Of a stretch of 64,000 bases of DNA, positions 19,124 through 28,792 are shown piece after piece. Under the pieces are notes generated by a model. The model worked only from the letters and a program-made list of their open reading frames with translations. It did not search any database and was not told where the DNA came from. Positions within the stretch are counted from its first letter, which is position 1, and every line of letters starts with the position of its first letter. The stretch comes from an uncultured Thalassotalea sp. (GTDB lineage: Bacteria; Pseudomonadota; Gammaproteobacteria; Enterobacterales; Alteromonadaceae): the NCBI GenBank assembly GCA_947492575.1, contig CANLNK010000002.1, positions 159,304 through 223,303 of the forward strand, read 5' to 3'. The position numbers and the translations under genes are program-made.

Positions 19124-20683
19124 TTAACCAAAAGCAGCTGCTGCCATTGGCTGTCTGTTAGCAACGAAATTGAATTTCATCGCTGATTTATTCGCTATTT
19201 TCTCTGCAAGACTAACTAATTTCTCAGCATTTGCAACTTTAATATCTTCAGGAACGCGCTGACCGTCTGTTAGATAACCAATTGGTAGTCCGTTCTGGAC
19301 AGAAGTCGCAATAATCTCTCCCATACTTAGACTCTCATCTAGTTTAGTAAAGATACAGCCACAAAGTGGAATTTTCTTAAATCTTTCAACGTTTTCTTGC
19401 ATGACACCATGCTGAGTATTGGCTGCTAAAACCAAGTAATTTCTGATGCGAATACGATTGTTTGATACCAAGGTAGATAGGTGTTCAGCTAAGCGCATAT
19501 CTCGCTGTCCCATGCCTGCAGTATCAATCAAAATAAGCTTTTTACCACTTAACTGCTGAACTAAAGTTTCTAACGCTTGAGCATCTTTTGCGAGGTGTAC
19601 TTGGCAACCGATAATTTTTCCGTAGGTTTCAAGCTGCTCAAAACCACCAATACGGTATGTGTCCGTTGAAATTAATGCCAATTCATCAGCGCCGTGAACT
19701 TGTGCAAATCGAGCAGCAAGTTTAGCCAATGTCGTAGTTTTACCGACACCCGTAGGTCCTACAAGTGAGACAATACCGCCACGATGAATGATATCGTTAT
19801 TTGTTGTATTAATTTGGTGGCTTAGTAAGGTCAGTGCAGCTTCCCAAGCTTCATCGGCAGGCAGATTAGTAGGCACGTAGCCAGCAATTTGATCTGCAAG
19901 CTCTTCCGTAATACCCATAGCTTGTAAACGGTCGATTAACATCGCTCGGCTAGGCTCTTTTTGCGCTAAATCTTGCCACATTAGTCCTGATACCTGATGT
20001 TCCAACAATTGGCGAATTGAAGCCATTTCAGACTTCATTTGCTCAAATGCTTCAATGCTCACAGCACCAGCATGGCTTGGGGTATCACCTAGGCTAGTAT
20101 GTTGAGTTTGTGCACTGTTCACCAATTCAGGCTGTTTAAAGCTGGACGGCGCTTGAGTTTCAAAACCATCTAATTCAGATTCGTTATCAGCAACACTATG
20201 TGCAGCAGGAGAGGCTTCAGTTTGACTAACGCCAGAACTTTGACTCGCTAACTTTTGCGTAAACTGTTTTAGCTGTGCTTCAAGATCAGGGGTTTCCGAA
20301 GCATGGCTATTGTCAGTTTCAGCGGGGTTTTGTGTTTGTTGGACATTTCGAGACAGTAATGCTGCTAAGCTATCCGCAGGCGGATTGGCTTGTCCTGAAG
20401 ACATGTCTTGTTCAGAGCCTTGAGATACTACAGATACTGGACTACTCGAGAGCTTAACAACGTCATCACGTAAACCAGTATCTGATGAAGCACTAGTTGC
20501 AGGGGCACTCGGTATTTCTTGCTGAGCACTTGGCGCTTGTGTGCTGTAATCAACAGCCGCCATCAATTCAACACCTTCAGGGATTTTTTTGTTCGACATA
20601 ATCACGGCGTCGGCACCCAACTCTTCTTTGATTTGAGCAAGTGCTGTTCTCATATCTTTTGCTACATAACGTTTAATTTTCAC
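19124..20683 (-). CDS. flhF: SRP-type GTPase FlhF, polar flagellum placement
   Basis: FlhF marks the cell pole for flagellar assembly. The 519-residue protein has the FlhF N-terminal segment MKIKRYVAKDMRTALAQIK, a long low-complexity linker rich in Ser, Gln, Pro and Ala (about residues 60-210), an N domain, and an SRP-like GTPase domain with G1 SLVGPTGVGKTTTLAKLAAR, DTYRIGGFEQL and LIDTAGMGQRD. It lies 53 bases after flhA. The long linker is typical of polar-flagellate FlhF. Confidence 0.95.
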   Translation of the reverse strand: MKIKRYVAKDMRTALAQIKEELGADAVIMSNKKIPEGVELMAAVDYSTQAPSAQQEIPSAPATSASSDTGLRDDVVKLSSSPVSVVSQGSEQDMSSGQANPPADSLAALLSRNVQQTQNPAETDNSHASETPDLEAQLKQFTQKLASQSSGVSQTEASPAAHSVADNESELDGFETQAPSSFKQPELVNSAQTQHTSLGDTPSHAGAVSIEAFEQMKSEMASIRQLLEHQVSGLMWQDLAQKEPSRAMLIDRLQAMGITEELADQIAGYVPTNLPADEAWEAALTLLSHQINTTNNDIIHRGGIVSLVGPTGVGKTTTLAKLAARFAQVHGADELALISTDTYRIGGFEQLETYGKIIGCQVHLAKDAQALETLVQQLSGKKLILIDTAGMGQRDMRLAEHLSTLVSNNRIRIRNYLVLAANTQHGVMQENVERFKKIPLCGCIFTKLDESLSMGEIIATSVQNGLPIGYLTDGQRVPEDIKVANAEKLVSLAEKIANKSAMKFNFVANRQPMAAAAFG

Positions 20684-20736
20684 TGATAACCCCTTAATTC
20701 AGCTTAACTGGCAAATGCCGTATTCTTTGACTGTAG

Positions 20737-22839
20737 CTAGTTTCCAATTGCGCTGACGATACGAATTTGTTTATCGTCTGGTACTTCTTGATAAGAAATA
20801 ACCCGCAGACTTGGGATAGTGTGTTTAACAAACTTAGCAAGCACGGTTCTTAAGATTCCCGATGTGAGTAACACCGGCGTATCTCCTGCCATTTCTTGCT
20901 GTTGAGCGCCATCAGTCAACGATGTCTGCAAGCGCTCAGCTAAGCCCGGCTCTATGCCAGCACCATCATCACCAGCCATTTGCATAGACTGATGCAACAT
21001 CTGTTCCAGCTCTGGAGCCAAAGTTATGACAGGTATTTCAGTGGTGCCACCGACAAGGTCTTGAACAATGAATTTTCTCAATGAAATTCGCACTGCTGCA
21101 GTTAGTACCTCAGGGTCTTGACTCTTAGGACCATATTCAACGAGCGTTTGAATAATACTGCGCATATCACGCACTGCAACACCTTCGTTCATCAGGTTTT
21201 GCAGTACTTTAACAACCGTACCTAATGGCAGGATGTCCGGGATTAAGCCCTCGACGAGTTTAGGGGAACTCTTCGCCAAACGGTCACATAGGTTTTGCAC
21301 CTCCTCATGCCCGATTAACTGTGCAGCATTGTTCGTCAGAATTTGGCTTAAGTGAGTCGCTAACACCGTAGCGGCATCTACAACTGTGTACCCTAAAGCT
21401 TGAGCTTGTTCACGTTGACTTTGTTTGATCCAAACCGCATCTAAACCAAACGCAGGATCTTTTGTTGGAATACCATCAAGTTGGCCAAATACTTGTCCTG
21501 GGTTAATCGCTAGTTCATGATCATGGCGAATCTCTGCCTCACCAACATTTACGCCCATTAGTGAGATTTGATAGGTATTCGGATCTAGGTCTAAATTGTC
21601 GCGAATGTGCACAGCAGGTACCAGGAAGCCAAATTCCTGAGACAGCTTTTTACGAACCCCTTTGATACGGTTTAACAACTCTCCACCTTGCGCCTTATCG
21701 ACGAGAGGAATCAAGCGGTAGCCGATTTCTAATCCGATGATATCGACATGGTTTACATCATCCCAGCTTAGGTCTTTAATTTCTTCTTCCTTCTGCTGGT
21801 TTTGTACTTGCTTTTCTTGCGCTTTCTGCTCGGCTTCTACCGCATTTTTAGCTTTAATTTTTGCGCCGAAGTAAGCGATAGCTGCGATAACAGCAGCAAA
21901 GAAAAGGAAAGCTAAATGTGGCATGCCCGGCACTATGCCCATAACAAACATAACGGCTGCGGCAATATAAAGTGAGCGCTCTTGACCTAACTGAGAGCTC
22001 AATTGCTCGCCCATGTCCTGAGACGTGTTTTGACGCGTAACGACGATCGCAGTGCCAACTGAAAGCAGTAACCCTGGAATCTGTGCAACCAAGCCGTCAC
22101 CAATCGTTAATAGCGTATAAATCTCTACAGCGTTTGAAAACGACAAGTCATGTTGCACCATACCGATGACAAGGCCACCAATAATATTGATGAATAAGAT
22201 GAGGATACCAGCAATCGCATCGCCTTTAACGAATTTACTCGCACCATCCATAGAACCATAAAAGTCAGCTTCGCTTGTAATTTCTTGGCGTCGCTCTCGG
22301 GCTTGTTCCTGGGTGATGAAGCCTGCGTTTAAATCAGCGTCAATCGCCATTTGTTTACCCGGCATTGCATCAAGGGTAAAACGAGCCGTAACTTCAGAAA
22401 TACGGCCTGCACCTTTGGTCACCACAACAAAGTTGATAATAATGAGAATGAGGAAAACAACCAGACCTACCGCGTAGTTACCTCCGATCACGACGGAGCC
22501 GAAAGCTTCAATCACCGCTCCGGCAGCATCAGGGCCTTCATGACCTTCAAGTAAAACTACACGAGTACTTGCAACGTTAAGCGACAGCCTCAATATCGTT
22601 GCAATCAAAAGTACGGAAGGAAATACACCAAAGTCGAGAGGTTTTAACGTATAAACTGTGATTAATAGAACAACAATCGCAAGTGCGATGTTGAAAGAGA
22701 ATAGAATATCCAGCAAGAACGCAGGCATAGGTAAAATGATCATACCGAGCACTGCCATTACGATAAACGGCGTACCTAAGCCAGTAAAACTTTGAAGCTT
22801 AGACTTGTCAAATTGAGAGAATTTAGCGATTAACTGCAT
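20737..22839 (-). CDS. flhA: Flagellar export gate protein FlhA
   Basis: FlhA is the nonameric core of the flagellar type III export gate. The 700-residue protein has an N-terminal membrane half with about seven to eight hydrophobic segments, including the FHIPEP-family signature region RISEVTARFTLDAMPGKQMA, and a soluble C-terminal half (from about residue 340) that docks substrates and chaperones. Length and layout are normal for the family. A sigma54-type promoter lies about 40 bases upstream of its start, making it the probable first gene of flhA-flhF-flhG-fliA-che. Confidence 0.96.
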   Translation of the reverse strand: MQLIAKFSQFDKSKLQSFTGLGTPFIVMAVLGMIILPMPAFLLDILFSFNIALAIVVLLITVYTLKPLDFGVFPSVLLIATILRLSLNVASTRVVLLEGHEGPDAAGAVIEAFGSVVIGGNYAVGLVVFLILIIINFVVVTKGAGRISEVTARFTLDAMPGKQMAIDADLNAGFITQEQARERRQEITSEADFYGSMDGASKFVKGDAIAGILILFINIIGGLVIGMVQHDLSFSNAVEIYTLLTIGDGLVAQIPGLLLSVGTAIVVTRQNTSQDMGEQLSSQLGQERSLYIAAAVMFVMGIVPGMPHLAFLFFAAVIAAIAYFGAKIKAKNAVEAEQKAQEKQVQNQQKEEEIKDLSWDDVNHVDIIGLEIGYRLIPLVDKAQGGELLNRIKGVRKKLSQEFGFLVPAVHIRDNLDLDPNTYQISLMGVNVGEAEIRHDHELAINPGQVFGQLDGIPTKDPAFGLDAVWIKQSQREQAQALGYTVVDAATVLATHLSQILTNNAAQLIGHEEVQNLCDRLAKSSPKLVEGLIPDILPLGTVVKVLQNLMNEGVAVRDMRSIIQTLVEYGPKSQDPEVLTAAVRISLRKFIVQDLVGGTTEIPVITLAPELEQMLHQSMQMAGDDGAGIEPGLAERLQTSLTDGAQQQEMAGDTPVLLTSGILRTVLAKFVKHTIPSLRVISYQEVPDDKQIRIVSAIGN

Positions 22840-22878
22840 GCCTAACTGAAGATAAAATTTTGACGTTATCTCTGTAAC

Positions 22879-22895
22879 AGCAATAAGCAGACCAA
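22879..22895 (-). promoter_or_regulatory. Sigma54-type promoter for the flhA-fliA-che operon
   Basis: Read on the minus strand, TTGGTCTGCTTATTGCT has GG and GC dinucleotides separated by exactly ten bases, the -24/-12 spacing of sigma54 promoters. The -12 element TTGCT is a full match and the -24 element TGGTCT a partial match to TGGCAC. The predicted start of RNA is about 30 bases before the flhA ATG. Confidence 0.65.
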
Positions 22896-22992
22896 GTTAA
22901 TTCGATTGAGAATTGATTGATTATTTTTAGTGCAAAACTTAAAAACTAAATAGCCGTTAAAACTGTCTTACTGCGCTAATTCAGTTAACTAA

Positions 22993-24123
22993 TTAGTATC
23001 GATAATCGTCAGGTATAGGCAGGTTACTGGAAACTGGCGTTGGTTGGCGACCTTTACCTTGTCGATGCATTTTAAGTTGAAAGATAAACGCTAAAATTTG
23101 CGCGACTGCTGCAAACAGTGCTTCAGGTATCTCTTCATTAACTTCTGCTGTATAAAATAGCGAACGCGCTAAAGCAGGTGATTGCACTATTTCAACGCCA
23201 TGTTCTTTAGCGATGGTTCGAATGTGCATTGCCATTTCGTCCGCCCCTTTAGCTACCATCATAGGTGCGCCACCTTGCTCAGGGTCATATTTTAAGGCAA
23301 CAGAAAAATGCGTTGGGTTGGTGATGACAACATCGGCACTCGGCACGTCTTGCATCATGCGGCGCTGTGACATTTCATATTGAGCTCGTCGAATACGCCC
23401 TTTGATTTCTGGACTACCTTCAGCATTTTTCATTTCGTCTTTGACTTCTTGCTTGGTCATCTTTAGCTGCTTCTTGTGATTCCACAGCTGATAAGGAACA
23501 TCAACAATGCAAATAATAATCAATGAACAGGCGAGCGCTAAAAACATCCAAAGTAGCATGTTAACTGCATGACCAAAGTTAGTAGGAACGGCTTCTAGGC
23601 TCAGCGCGAGAATTTCAGTAAAAAGGGCTGACAATAAAGCTAATGCTACCAGCAATACGACGAAAAACTTTAATAAAGACTTTATTAATTCAATGCCGGC
23701 TTGTGGTCCCAGCATACGTTTGAAACCAGCAATAGGAGAGAGTTTACTGGCTTTGGGGCCAATTGCACTCCACGAGAAGTTATAGCCGCCAAGTAGAATA
23801 TTACCAATGAAGGCAGCGATCGCCACTATGGCAAATATCCAACCAAGCGGCAAAGCAACAGCATAAATACTTTCAGCGATGAGCAAGAACATTTGTGAGG
23901 TATCCATTACCTCCTCACGTGTCATACTAAATAGCCTCTTCATCGCACTACCCAACGCAAGAACTAGGCTTTCACCAAGCATAATAAGCGCTACAGCTGA
24001 GCCAATAAGCACAAATAAAGTCCCCAACTCCTTTGAGCGCGCTATCTGACCTTTATTTCTCGCATCAGATAGCTTTTTAGCCGTGGGATCTTCTGAACGT
24101 TCACCTGAATCTGACTCTGCCAT
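22993..24123 (-). CDS. flhB: Flagellar export specificity switch FlhB
   Basis: FlhB switches the export machine from rod/hook to filament substrates. The 376-residue protein begins SGERSEDPTAKKLSDARNKGQIARS, has four membrane segments (about residues 28-210), and contains the self-cleavage site NPTH (VITNPTHFSVAL, about residue 265). A Pro-rich tail follows. It ends the fliKLMNOPQR-flhB operon, starting 9 bases after fliR ends. About 150 bases without a gene separate it from flhA and hold the flhA promoter. Confidence 0.96.
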   Translation of the reverse strand: MAESDSGERSEDPTAKKLSDARNKGQIARSKELGTLFVLIGSAVALIMLGESLVLALGSAMKRLFSMTREEVMDTSQMFLLIAESIYAVALPLGWIFAIVAIAAFIGNILLGGYNFSWSAIGPKASKLSPIAGFKRMLGPQAGIELIKSLLKFFVVLLVALALLSALFTEILALSLEAVPTNFGHAVNMLLWMFLALACSLIIICIVDVPYQLWNHKKQLKMTKQEVKDEMKNAEGSPEIKGRIRRAQYEMSQRRMMQDVPSADVVITNPTHFSVALKYDPEQGGAPMMVAKGADEMAMHIRTIAKEHGVEIVQSPALARSLFYTAEVNEEIPEALFAAVAQILAFIFQLKMHRQGKGRQPTPVSSNLPIPDDYRY

Positions 24124-24132
24124 AATATTTCC

Positions 24133-24918
24133 TTAGCAATTGACGATAGTGCAGGTGAAATCAACTGCTCGTTGCCATTGAAGCTCAAAATGAACTAAAA
24201 AATTACCAAAAGTAAGCCACATAATAATGAGACCTGCAGTCATGGTAATTGGGAAACCTATTGAGAAAATATTTAGCTGCGGCGCAGCTCGCGTCATAAT
24301 GCCGAACGAAAAGTTTATCAATAACATCGCGGTAATAGGCGCCAATGCCAATGATAGCGCAGTTGCAAACATCCAAGATCCCCACTCTGCAACTTCTTTG
24401 TATTTAATAGCCTCTATTCCCCCTTCGCCGCCACCAGTAGCAATGGGAATAGTATCAAAGCTAACAACGACGAACTGTAAAAACGCTAAATGACCGTCAA
24501 GAGTCCAGAACAATAAGGTAGATAGAATTAAGAAGAACTGACCAACCGCTGGAACACTCATGCCACTGGCAGGATCTACTAGTGAGGCAAAACCTAAACC
24601 AGTCTGCATTGCAATGATTTGACCTGCTAGAGTAAAGGTTTCTATCACCAGCACGGTAATAAAGCCTATCAGTATGCCGATAAGAATTTGCTCTACCACC
24701 AATAAAAGGGTGGTAAAGGCAAAGAGGTTTTCTACGCGAACAGGCGGAATAGCAGTCATCACGCAAAACGTCACCGCTAGGCAGAGGAAGAGTTTAATTC
24801 TTGTCGGAATGGTTCGAGCACCTAAACCCACCATTGCCATTACCAATGCCGAGATGCGAGTAAAAGGCAATATAAAGTCAGCAATAAACTGGTTAACAAC
24901 TGACTCAGTAAACTCCAT
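24133..24918 (-). CDS. fliR: Flagellar export gate protein FliR
   Basis: FliR forms the export channel with FliP and FliQ. The 261-residue protein is highly hydrophobic with about six membrane segments and the FliR pattern FTRISALVMAMVGLGARTIPTR near the N-terminus and NIFSIGFPITMTAGLIIM near the C-terminus. Its start shares one base with the fliQ stop. Length is normal. Confidence 0.95.
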   Translation of the reverse strand: MEFTESVVNQFIADFILPFTRISALVMAMVGLGARTIPTRIKLFLCLAVTFCVMTAIPPVRVENLFAFTTLLLVVEQILIGILIGFITVLVIETFTLAGQIIAMQTGLGFASLVDPASGMSVPAVGQFFLILSTLLFWTLDGHLAFLQFVVVSFDTIPIATGGGEGGIEAIKYKEVAEWGSWMFATALSLALAPITAMLLINFSFGIMTRAAPQLNIFSIGFPITMTAGLIIMWLTFGNFLVHFELQWQRAVDFTCTIVNC

Positions 24919-25187
24919 TAGCTGACGACACTCGGAATACTATTAACTAGCCTAATGGTGTAGTCCATCAATTGCTGAACTAACCAATGACCACCAAAAA
25001 TAAGTGCTAAAAGAGTAACGATCAAACGCGGTAAAAAGCTCAAGGTTTGTTCGTTGATTGATGTAGCCGCCTGAAAAATAGCAACAATTAAACCAACGAG
25101 AAGACTTGGTACAATAACGGCGCAAACCAATAGTATGACCAAAAACAAGGCATCGCGAAGGATGTCAACAAAGACCTCAGGACTCAT
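24918..25187 (-). CDS. fliQ: Flagellar export gate protein FliQ
   Basis: The 89-residue product MSPEVFVDILRDALFLVILL- has the two hydrophobic helices of FliQ and the conserved GLIVAIFQAATSINEQTL segment. I start it at ATG 25187, one base after the fliP stop; a longer in-frame reading from 25226 would extend into fliP without a family match. It overlaps the fliR start by one base. Confidence 0.94.
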   Translation of the reverse strand: MSPEVFVDILRDALFLVILLVCAVIVPSLLVGLIVAIFQAATSINEQTLSFLPRLIVTLLALIFGGHWLVQQLMDYTIRLVNSIPSVVS

Positions 25188-25188
25188 T

Positions 25189-25956
25189 TTATGTCCCCAG
25201 TCCGTAACTAGCCGCGAGCGTACCAATGACTAAGTTCCAACCGTCTACTAGCACAAAAAGCATAAGTTTAAATGGCAGTGAAACGATCATTGGCGACAAC
25301 ATCATCATACCCATTGCCATCAAGATACTTGCTACAACTAAATCGATTATTAAGAATGGGATAAACAGCATAAAGCCAATTTGGAAAGCAGTTTTAAGTT
25401 CACTAATAACAAAAGCCGGAATAATGACCGTCATCGGCAAATCTGTTGGCTGATCGACCTGTTCGATGCCCGCCATATTGGCCAGTGTGGTCAAATCTTT
25501 AATTCTCGTCTGTTCCAGCATAAAGGCTCTAACTGGCACCTTTGCTTGATCTATTGCTTCAACTGAGGTTAATTGATCTGCCAAATAAGGCTGAATGGCT
25601 AATTCATCAACCTGATTGTAAACAGGCGTCATAATAAAAATAGTCAAGAATAATGTAATACCTATGATTACTTGGTTTGAAGGCGTTTGTTGTAGGCCAA
25701 ATGCTTGTCGTAAAATTGCCATTACAACAACAATGCGCGTAAAGGACGTCATCATAATAACGGCGGCCGGAATAAATCCCAGCGCAGTCATGAAAATTAG
25801 GATCTGTAATGTTACAGAATATTCTTGGGAGCCATCAGGGTTAGTTGTTAATTTGAGCGCAGATAACGATAAGTCGTCTGCTGCAAACACCTGACCAGCA
25901 AAAAGAAAAGTGGAAAGTAGCAGGATAAGTAGTGTAATTCGCGCTGGAATCTTCAT
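25189..25956 (-). CDS. fliP: Flagellar export gate protein FliP
   Basis: FliP makes the pentameric core of the export channel. The 255-residue protein has a cleavable signal peptide (to about VFAA, residue 25), unusual among inner-membrane export proteins but normal for FliP, then [21 protein letters not shown] and four membrane segments ending in [12 protein letters not shown]. It shares one base with the fliO stop. Confidence 0.96.
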   Translation of the reverse strand: MKIPARITLLILLLSTFLFAGQVFAADDLSLSALKLTTNPDGSQEYSVTLQILIFMTALGFIPAAVIMMTSFTRIVVVMAILRQAFGLQQTPSNQVIIGITLFLTIFIMTPVYNQVDELAIQPYLADQLTSVEAIDQAKVPVRAFMLEQTRIKDLTTLANMAGIEQVDQPTDLPMTVIIPAFVISELKTAFQIGFMLFIPFLIIDLVVASILMAMGMMMLSPMIVSLPFKLMLFVLVDGWNLVIGTLAASYGLGT

Positions 25957-26636
25957 TATTTTTTTAATAGCTTGCTTAGGCCTGTGGCAAGTTCAGTCGG
26001 TAACGGCTGAGCAGGTGTCAAAGGCGTTTCTAATTGTTGTAGTATCGAAATATTATGAGCAGTAACCCCAAGTAGCAATTGTTTTTCATTCACTTCGACA
26101 ACGACCAATCGTTCTTTCGGCCCTAAGTGCATAGAAGTGATCACTTTCATACCTTTGCCTAACTGAGGCACCATTCGAAATTTTTTAAGCACAGTAGCAG
26201 CAACTACTATGAGTGCGAGCACCATGAGCAGTGACAACAACATACCACCAGCATCTAGGTTATTGGCGGCGACGTGTTTACCTACTTCAGGTCTCTCTAG
26301 TCTACTCAACGAAGGCACTGGAGGTGTATCGTTAAGTTCAGATTCTGTAGTAGCAATATCAGCATTGGAGGGCTCACTTTGCCCCTTTTGAGAGGCAGCG
26401 TCATCTTCAATAACTAAAGCCTTACCGAGATCAGTTGTGACTGTTTCTCCATTACGCGCTACCACTGTTTGCGCAGCTAACGTGGCATTATCTTCAACAT
26501 TTTTTTTTGATTGTTCTGCAGTAGCAGTCAAACTCGCCATTGCCAGCGTTGAAATTAGACAGGTTAATGCTACTAAGCGCAAACTACTCGCCACGCTATT
26601 TAAGCTTTTTAATACGTTCAACTTGGCTAATAACAT
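25956..26636 (-). CDS. fliO: Flagellar export assembly protein FliO
   Basis: FliO helps assemble the FliP ring. The product has an N-terminal hydrophobic signal-like segment, a low-complexity region, one transmembrane helix (about residues 131-153, [20 protein letters not shown]) and a cytoplasmic FliO domain ([18 protein letters not shown]). At 226 residues it is longer than E. coli FliO but like those of polar flagellates. The ATG at 26636 lies inside the fliN end (41-base overlap) with no clear ribosome site. A GTG at 26594, one base after the fliN stop, would give a normal signal peptide directly and is a serious alternative. Confidence 0.85.
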   Translation of the reverse strand: MLLAKLNVLKSLNSVASSLRLVALTCLISTLAMASLTATAEQSKKNVEDNATLAAQTVVARNGETVTTDLGKALVIEDDAASQKGQSEPSNADIATTESELNDTPPVPSLSRLERPEVGKHVAANNLDAGGMLLSLLMVLALIVVAATVLKKFRMVPQLGKGMKVITSMHLGPKERLVVVEVNEKQLLLGVTAHNISILQQLETPLTPAQPLPTELATGLSKLLKK

Positions 26637-27003
26637 CAGTTAAGCGAATACCAAACTTGTCATTGACCACAACCACTTCACCATGTGCGATCAAGGTACC
26701 ATTAACCAATACGTCAAGCGCTTCACCAGCGACACGATCTAGCTCAACAACTGAACCTTGGTTTAGCTGCAATAGGTTGCGAATACTGATGTTTGAGCGA
26801 CCAACTTCCATCGAAATCGTTACAGGGATATCAAGAATTGCATCAAGTTTACGCTTCTCTTCACCGCTGATTGGCGCTTCTTGACCATCGAATTCCTCTA
26901 ATTCTACCTTTTCAGCACCGTCTTCTTCTGCAGCTTCCCGAGCTTCTGCCTGTTCATTCAGGGCCTCGTCCCACATACTTAAATCTTCATCTTCAGTACT
27001 CAT
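26596..27003 (-). CDS. fliN: Flagellar motor switch protein FliN
   Basis: FliN is part of the C-ring that receives CheY and docks FliH. The 135-residue protein has an acidic N-terminal tail and a C-terminal SpoA domain (about residues 50-130) with IPVTISMEVGRSNISIRNLL and [19 protein letters not shown]. The first gene upstream, fliM, ends 12 bases away. Length and domain are typical. Confidence 0.96.
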   Translation of the reverse strand: MSTEDEDLSMWDEALNEQAEAREAAEEDGAEKVELEEFDGQEAPISGEEKRKLDAILDIPVTISMEVGRSNISIRNLLQLNQGSVVELDRVAGEALDVLVNGTLIAHGEVVVVNDKFGIRLTDVISQVERIKKLK

Positions 27004-27015
27004 AACGGCCTCTCG

Positions 27016-28083
27016 TTAATACTCTAAATCGTCTTCTAATAGATGCAGTTCTGCATCACTATCTAATCGTTTACCGCCCTTAGTTAATATCGTTAATTCA
27101 GACTTAACTGACTCTGGGCGTTTAATTTTCTCATGAATTCGTAAAGCAATGTTATCTCGGCTACGGCCTAGTTTTGCTCTAAACGTCGGTAACTCTTCAA
27201 TCAATACCGTGACATGATCCGGCATTTCGACAGGAATGATGTCGCCTGCTTTTAAGTCCATCACTTCTTGAAGAGATATTTCTGTTTCAATGAATTTGGT
27301 CGTTAACTCTACAGGAACATCGAGAATCTCATCGCGTAGTGCTTTCGACCAGCGCATATCGGTGTCTTCTTTATCACTTTGGACACCTGCGTCAAGCAAT
27401 TCGCGAATAGGTTCAAGCATCGAATAAGGTAAAGCGACATGGAAATCACCACCGCCACCGTCAAGTTCGATATGGAATGAACTGATAACGACGACTTCTG
27501 TCGGACTCACGATATTTGCCATTGAAGGGTTTACTTCTGAATCTAAGTATTCAAAAGAAACGTCCATAACTGGCGACCACGCTTCTTTGTAATCTTCAAA
27601 TATGAGTTTCAATAGCATTTGAATAATGCGTCGCTCTGTTGGCGTAAACTCACGACCTTCAATTTTGGCGTGATAGCGACCATCGCCGCCAAAGAAATTG
27701 TCTACAAGAATAAAGACAAGGCGCGCTTCCATGGTAATAAGCGCTGTACCTTTTAATGGTCTGAAGCGAACCATGTTCAAGCTAGTCGGTACGAACAAAG
27801 TATGTACGTACTCACCAAACTTAATCATTTGAATGCCGTTAATTGACACTTCGGCAGTGCGACGCATCATATTGAACAAACTGATGCGCATGTGGCGGGC
27901 AAAGCGTTCATTGACCATTTCCAGCGTAGGCATACGGCCACGAACGATGCGATCTTGAGAAGAGAAGTCATAATCAGAGGTGCCCTCGGTGGGCTGATAG
28001 TCTTCAACTATCTCCTCTTCTTCGACTTCGTCTACGCCATGAAGTAGCGCATCAATCTCGTCTTGTGATAATAAGTCACTCAC
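27016..28083 (-). CDS. fliM: Flagellar motor switch protein FliM
   Basis: FliM is the switch protein bound by phospho-CheY. The 355-residue protein begins MSDLLSQDEIDALLHGV, the family's CheY-binding peptide (EIDALL core). A central CheC-like domain (about residues 45-230) and a C-terminal SpoA domain (about 260-335, with LKAGDIIPVEMPDHVTVLI) follow. It lies 72 bases after fliL. The N-terminal peptide is useful for comparison with the CheA linker repeats. Confidence 0.97.
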   Translation of the reverse strand: MSDLLSQDEIDALLHGVDEVEEEEIVEDYQPTEGTSDYDFSSQDRIVRGRMPTLEMVNERFARHMRISLFNMMRRTAEVSINGIQMIKFGEYVHTLFVPTSLNMVRFRPLKGTALITMEARLVFILVDNFFGGDGRYHAKIEGREFTPTERRIIQMLLKLIFEDYKEAWSPVMDVSFEYLDSEVNPSMANIVSPTEVVVISSFHIELDGGGGDFHVALPYSMLEPIRELLDAGVQSDKEDTDMRWSKALRDEILDVPVELTTKFIETEISLQEVMDLKAGDIIPVEMPDHVTVLIEELPTFRAKLGRSRDNIALRIHEKIKRPESVKSELTILTKGGKRLDSDAELHLLEDDLEY

Positions 28084-28155
28084 TGGAACTCTCTACCTTA
28101 CTTACCTTAAACCTGCTTTATTACTTGCTGACTAGATTGCGTTAGCATCGCCTAT

Positions 28156-28710
28156 TTACTGCATTACAAAGCCAGTAAACAAAACCTTCTCAACAATTTT
28201 AGTGCCGGTTATATCAGTTAACGTTTTTTGTACTTCGGTTAACGACTTCTGTTTTAAAGCGCTTTTACCTGCGCTGGTTGCCAAATCATCAGCGTTTGCA
28301 ATGGAGAACACACCTAGCAAAGTACTCTCAATAAGCGGTACATGCTTTTTGGCTTCTTCTTCGTTATCACCACCACGTACCATTAATTGCACGCGAATTT
28401 CTACAAATCTATCTCTCGCAGCACCAGGAACGTTGAATCTAAAGGGTCTAGGCATTGGCACATACAAGGCATCACCTGTAGAAACTGCATCTCCAGCCGC
28501 TTCAGCACCTTCACCCTCGCCGCCAGCTTCACCATCACCGCTTTCAAGTGCAGCCGCTATTTCTTCATCACTTGGCGCATCGTCGCCGCCTAGAAAGAAA
28601 AATGCACCGCCACCGCCTGCTAATAAAACGACAACAGCGATGATAATAATCATCAGTTTACTCTTTTTACCGCCGTCATTGTCGACTTCTAATTCTTTCT
28701 CGTCCGCCAT
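28156..28710 (-). CDS. fliL: Flagellar stator-associated protein FliL
   Basis: FliL surrounds the stator and modulates torque. The 184-residue protein has a short cytoplasmic N-terminus, one transmembrane helix (about residues 17-41, LMIIIIAVVVLLAGGGGAFF), a Glu/Ala/Gly-rich periplasmic linker and a C-terminal FliL domain (about 85-184). It follows fliK by 82 bases and precedes fliM, its normal position. Confidence 0.94.
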   Translation of the reverse strand: MADEKELEVDNDGGKKSKLMIIIIAVVVLLAGGGGAFFFLGGDDAPSDEEIAAALESGDGEAGGEGEGAEAAGDAVSTGDALYVPMPRPFRFNVPGAARDRFVEIRVQLMVRGGDNEEEAKKHVPLIESTLLGVFSIANADDLATSAGKSALKQKSLTEVQKTLTDITGTKIVEKVLFTGFVMQ

Positions 28711-28792
28711 ACCATTACCCGATTGTTAGCTTTGAATATATCTAAGCTAAACTATATCGCTGATAGATGATTACGCCAATGGTTTTAATCAT

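Noticed and set aside
24660-24683. A sigma28-like TAAA ... GCCGATAA on the plus strand inside fliR
   Set aside because: The spacer is 12 bases instead of the 15 seen at the flagellin promoter, it is antisense within fliR, and no gene follows.
28202-28729. 175-codon plus-strand frame opposite fliL
   Set aside because: Ser/Pro-rich shadow of fliL with no family features.
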